Shown piece after piece: positions 63,500 through 64,000 of a DNA stretch of 64,000 nucleotides; position 1 is the stretch's first letter; every line of letters begins with the position of its first letter. This stretch comes from Vespa crabro (Eukaryota; Arthropoda; Insecta; Hymenoptera; Vespidae). Made by a program: the position numbers and the translations under genes. The notes under the pieces were generated by a model. It was not told the origin of the DNA and did no database searches. It saw only the letters and a program-made list of their open reading frames with translations. The stretch spans positions 9,218,999 through 9,282,998 of the forward strand of contig NC_060956.1 in NCBI RefSeq assembly GCF_910589235.1, read 5' to 3'.

Positions 63500-64000
63500 G
63501 TAATACGCTTTTCCTCTCTCTCTCTCTCTCTCTCTTTCTCTTTCTCTTTCTCCCTCTTTTTCTCTCGCTCTCTTTCTACCCCTCTCTCTTTCTTTCTCAC
63601 TCTCACTCTCTCCTTCTCTTCTTTTCCTCTCTCTTTTCCCTCCTTGAATCTATTTTTCCTTCCTTTCTTTCTTCCTTATGCCTTGCTCTTTAAACAACGA
63701 CTATTTCATTTCATCCCATTTCTGTTCGCCATCTATCTCCCTTTCTCCCTTCTTCCCTCTCTCTCTCCCTTCCTCCCTCTTTCACTTACTTTTTCTCTCT
63801 CTCTTTCTTTCTTCCTCTCTCTCTCTCTCTCTTTCTTTCTCTCTCACTTCCTCTCTCTTTTTCTCTTTCTCTCACTTTCTCTCTCTCTTTCATTCCTCTT
63901 TCTTTTCCCTCCTTCAATCCATTTTTCCTACCATCTTTCCTTCCTTATGTCTTATTCTTTCATTTCATTCTATTTCTGTTCTCCATCCATCTCTTTTTCT
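63500..64000 (+). repeat. About 500-bp polypyrimidine-rich tract reaching the window end
   Basis: Nearly continuous C/T sequence made of CT, CTTT and CCTT units, with a few short mixed stretches near 63,680-63,735 and 63,930-63,980. It lies in the P4HA 5' intron or upstream region. Confidence 0.85.

Larger units (their letters stand above)
62585..64000 (-). other. P4HA: P4HA upstream intron, continuing past the window
   Basis: It must be intronic at least next to 62,585, because the exon starts mid-codon at a cag acceptor. It holds the 101-bp duplication, a GA tract and the pyrimidine tract. No signal-peptide exon is visible. Confidence 0.7.

Overview
This window looks like nuclear DNA from an insect. 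It is strongly AT-rich and gene-poor, with spliced genes split by long AT-rich introns, bordered by GT/AG sites and interrupted by dozens of long (GA)n/(CT)n and (TA)n microsatellites. The two recognisable proteins, a prolyl 4-hydroxylase alpha subunit and a DNAJC12-type J protein, are animal proteins. The microsatellite-rich, AT-rich texture fits a hymenopteran, but that placement is inference. I see no prokaryotic gene, operon, CRISPR array, rRNA or convincing tRNA, and no virus-like gene.

Layout. 1-14.7 kb holds no supported gene: AT-rich DNA, microsatellites, a TA-flanked inverted-repeat element (4,912-5,850), a compound tetranucleotide/octanucleotide satellite (11,589-12,046) and a 38-bp perfect palindrome (14,249-14,286). 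14,754-16,374 (minus) holds three phase-compatible exons of an unidentified serine-rich, probably disordered protein that continues outside what I can trace. 16.4-36.7 kb is gene-free apart from repeats, a ~230-bp tandem duplication (about 24.8-25.27 kb) and two neighbouring foldback elements (30,135-31,192 and 31,301-31,761). 37,113-41,446 (plus) is a complete four-exon DNAJC12 gene, with an NRF-1-type palindrome about 400 bp upstream of the ATG and a small inverted-repeat element just downstream of the stop. 47.9-52.4 kb (minus) has two phase-compatible candidate exons of an unrecognised gene. 55,219-62,584 (minus) carries eight exons of P4HA, complete at the 3' end; the signal-peptide exon(s) must lie beyond base 64,000. 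One P4HA intron contains a decayed PHD-like zinc-finger relic, probably transposon-derived, and the intron at the right-hand end contains a 101-bp tandem duplication.

The genes do not form an obvious pathway. DNAJC12 is a cytosolic Hsp70 co-chaperone and P4HA is an ER collagen-modifying enzyme; nothing in the sequence links them beyond proximity. I found no convincing new biological system. The parts most worth following up are the unidentified disordered protein gene, the two-exon candidate gene and the inverted-repeat element family.
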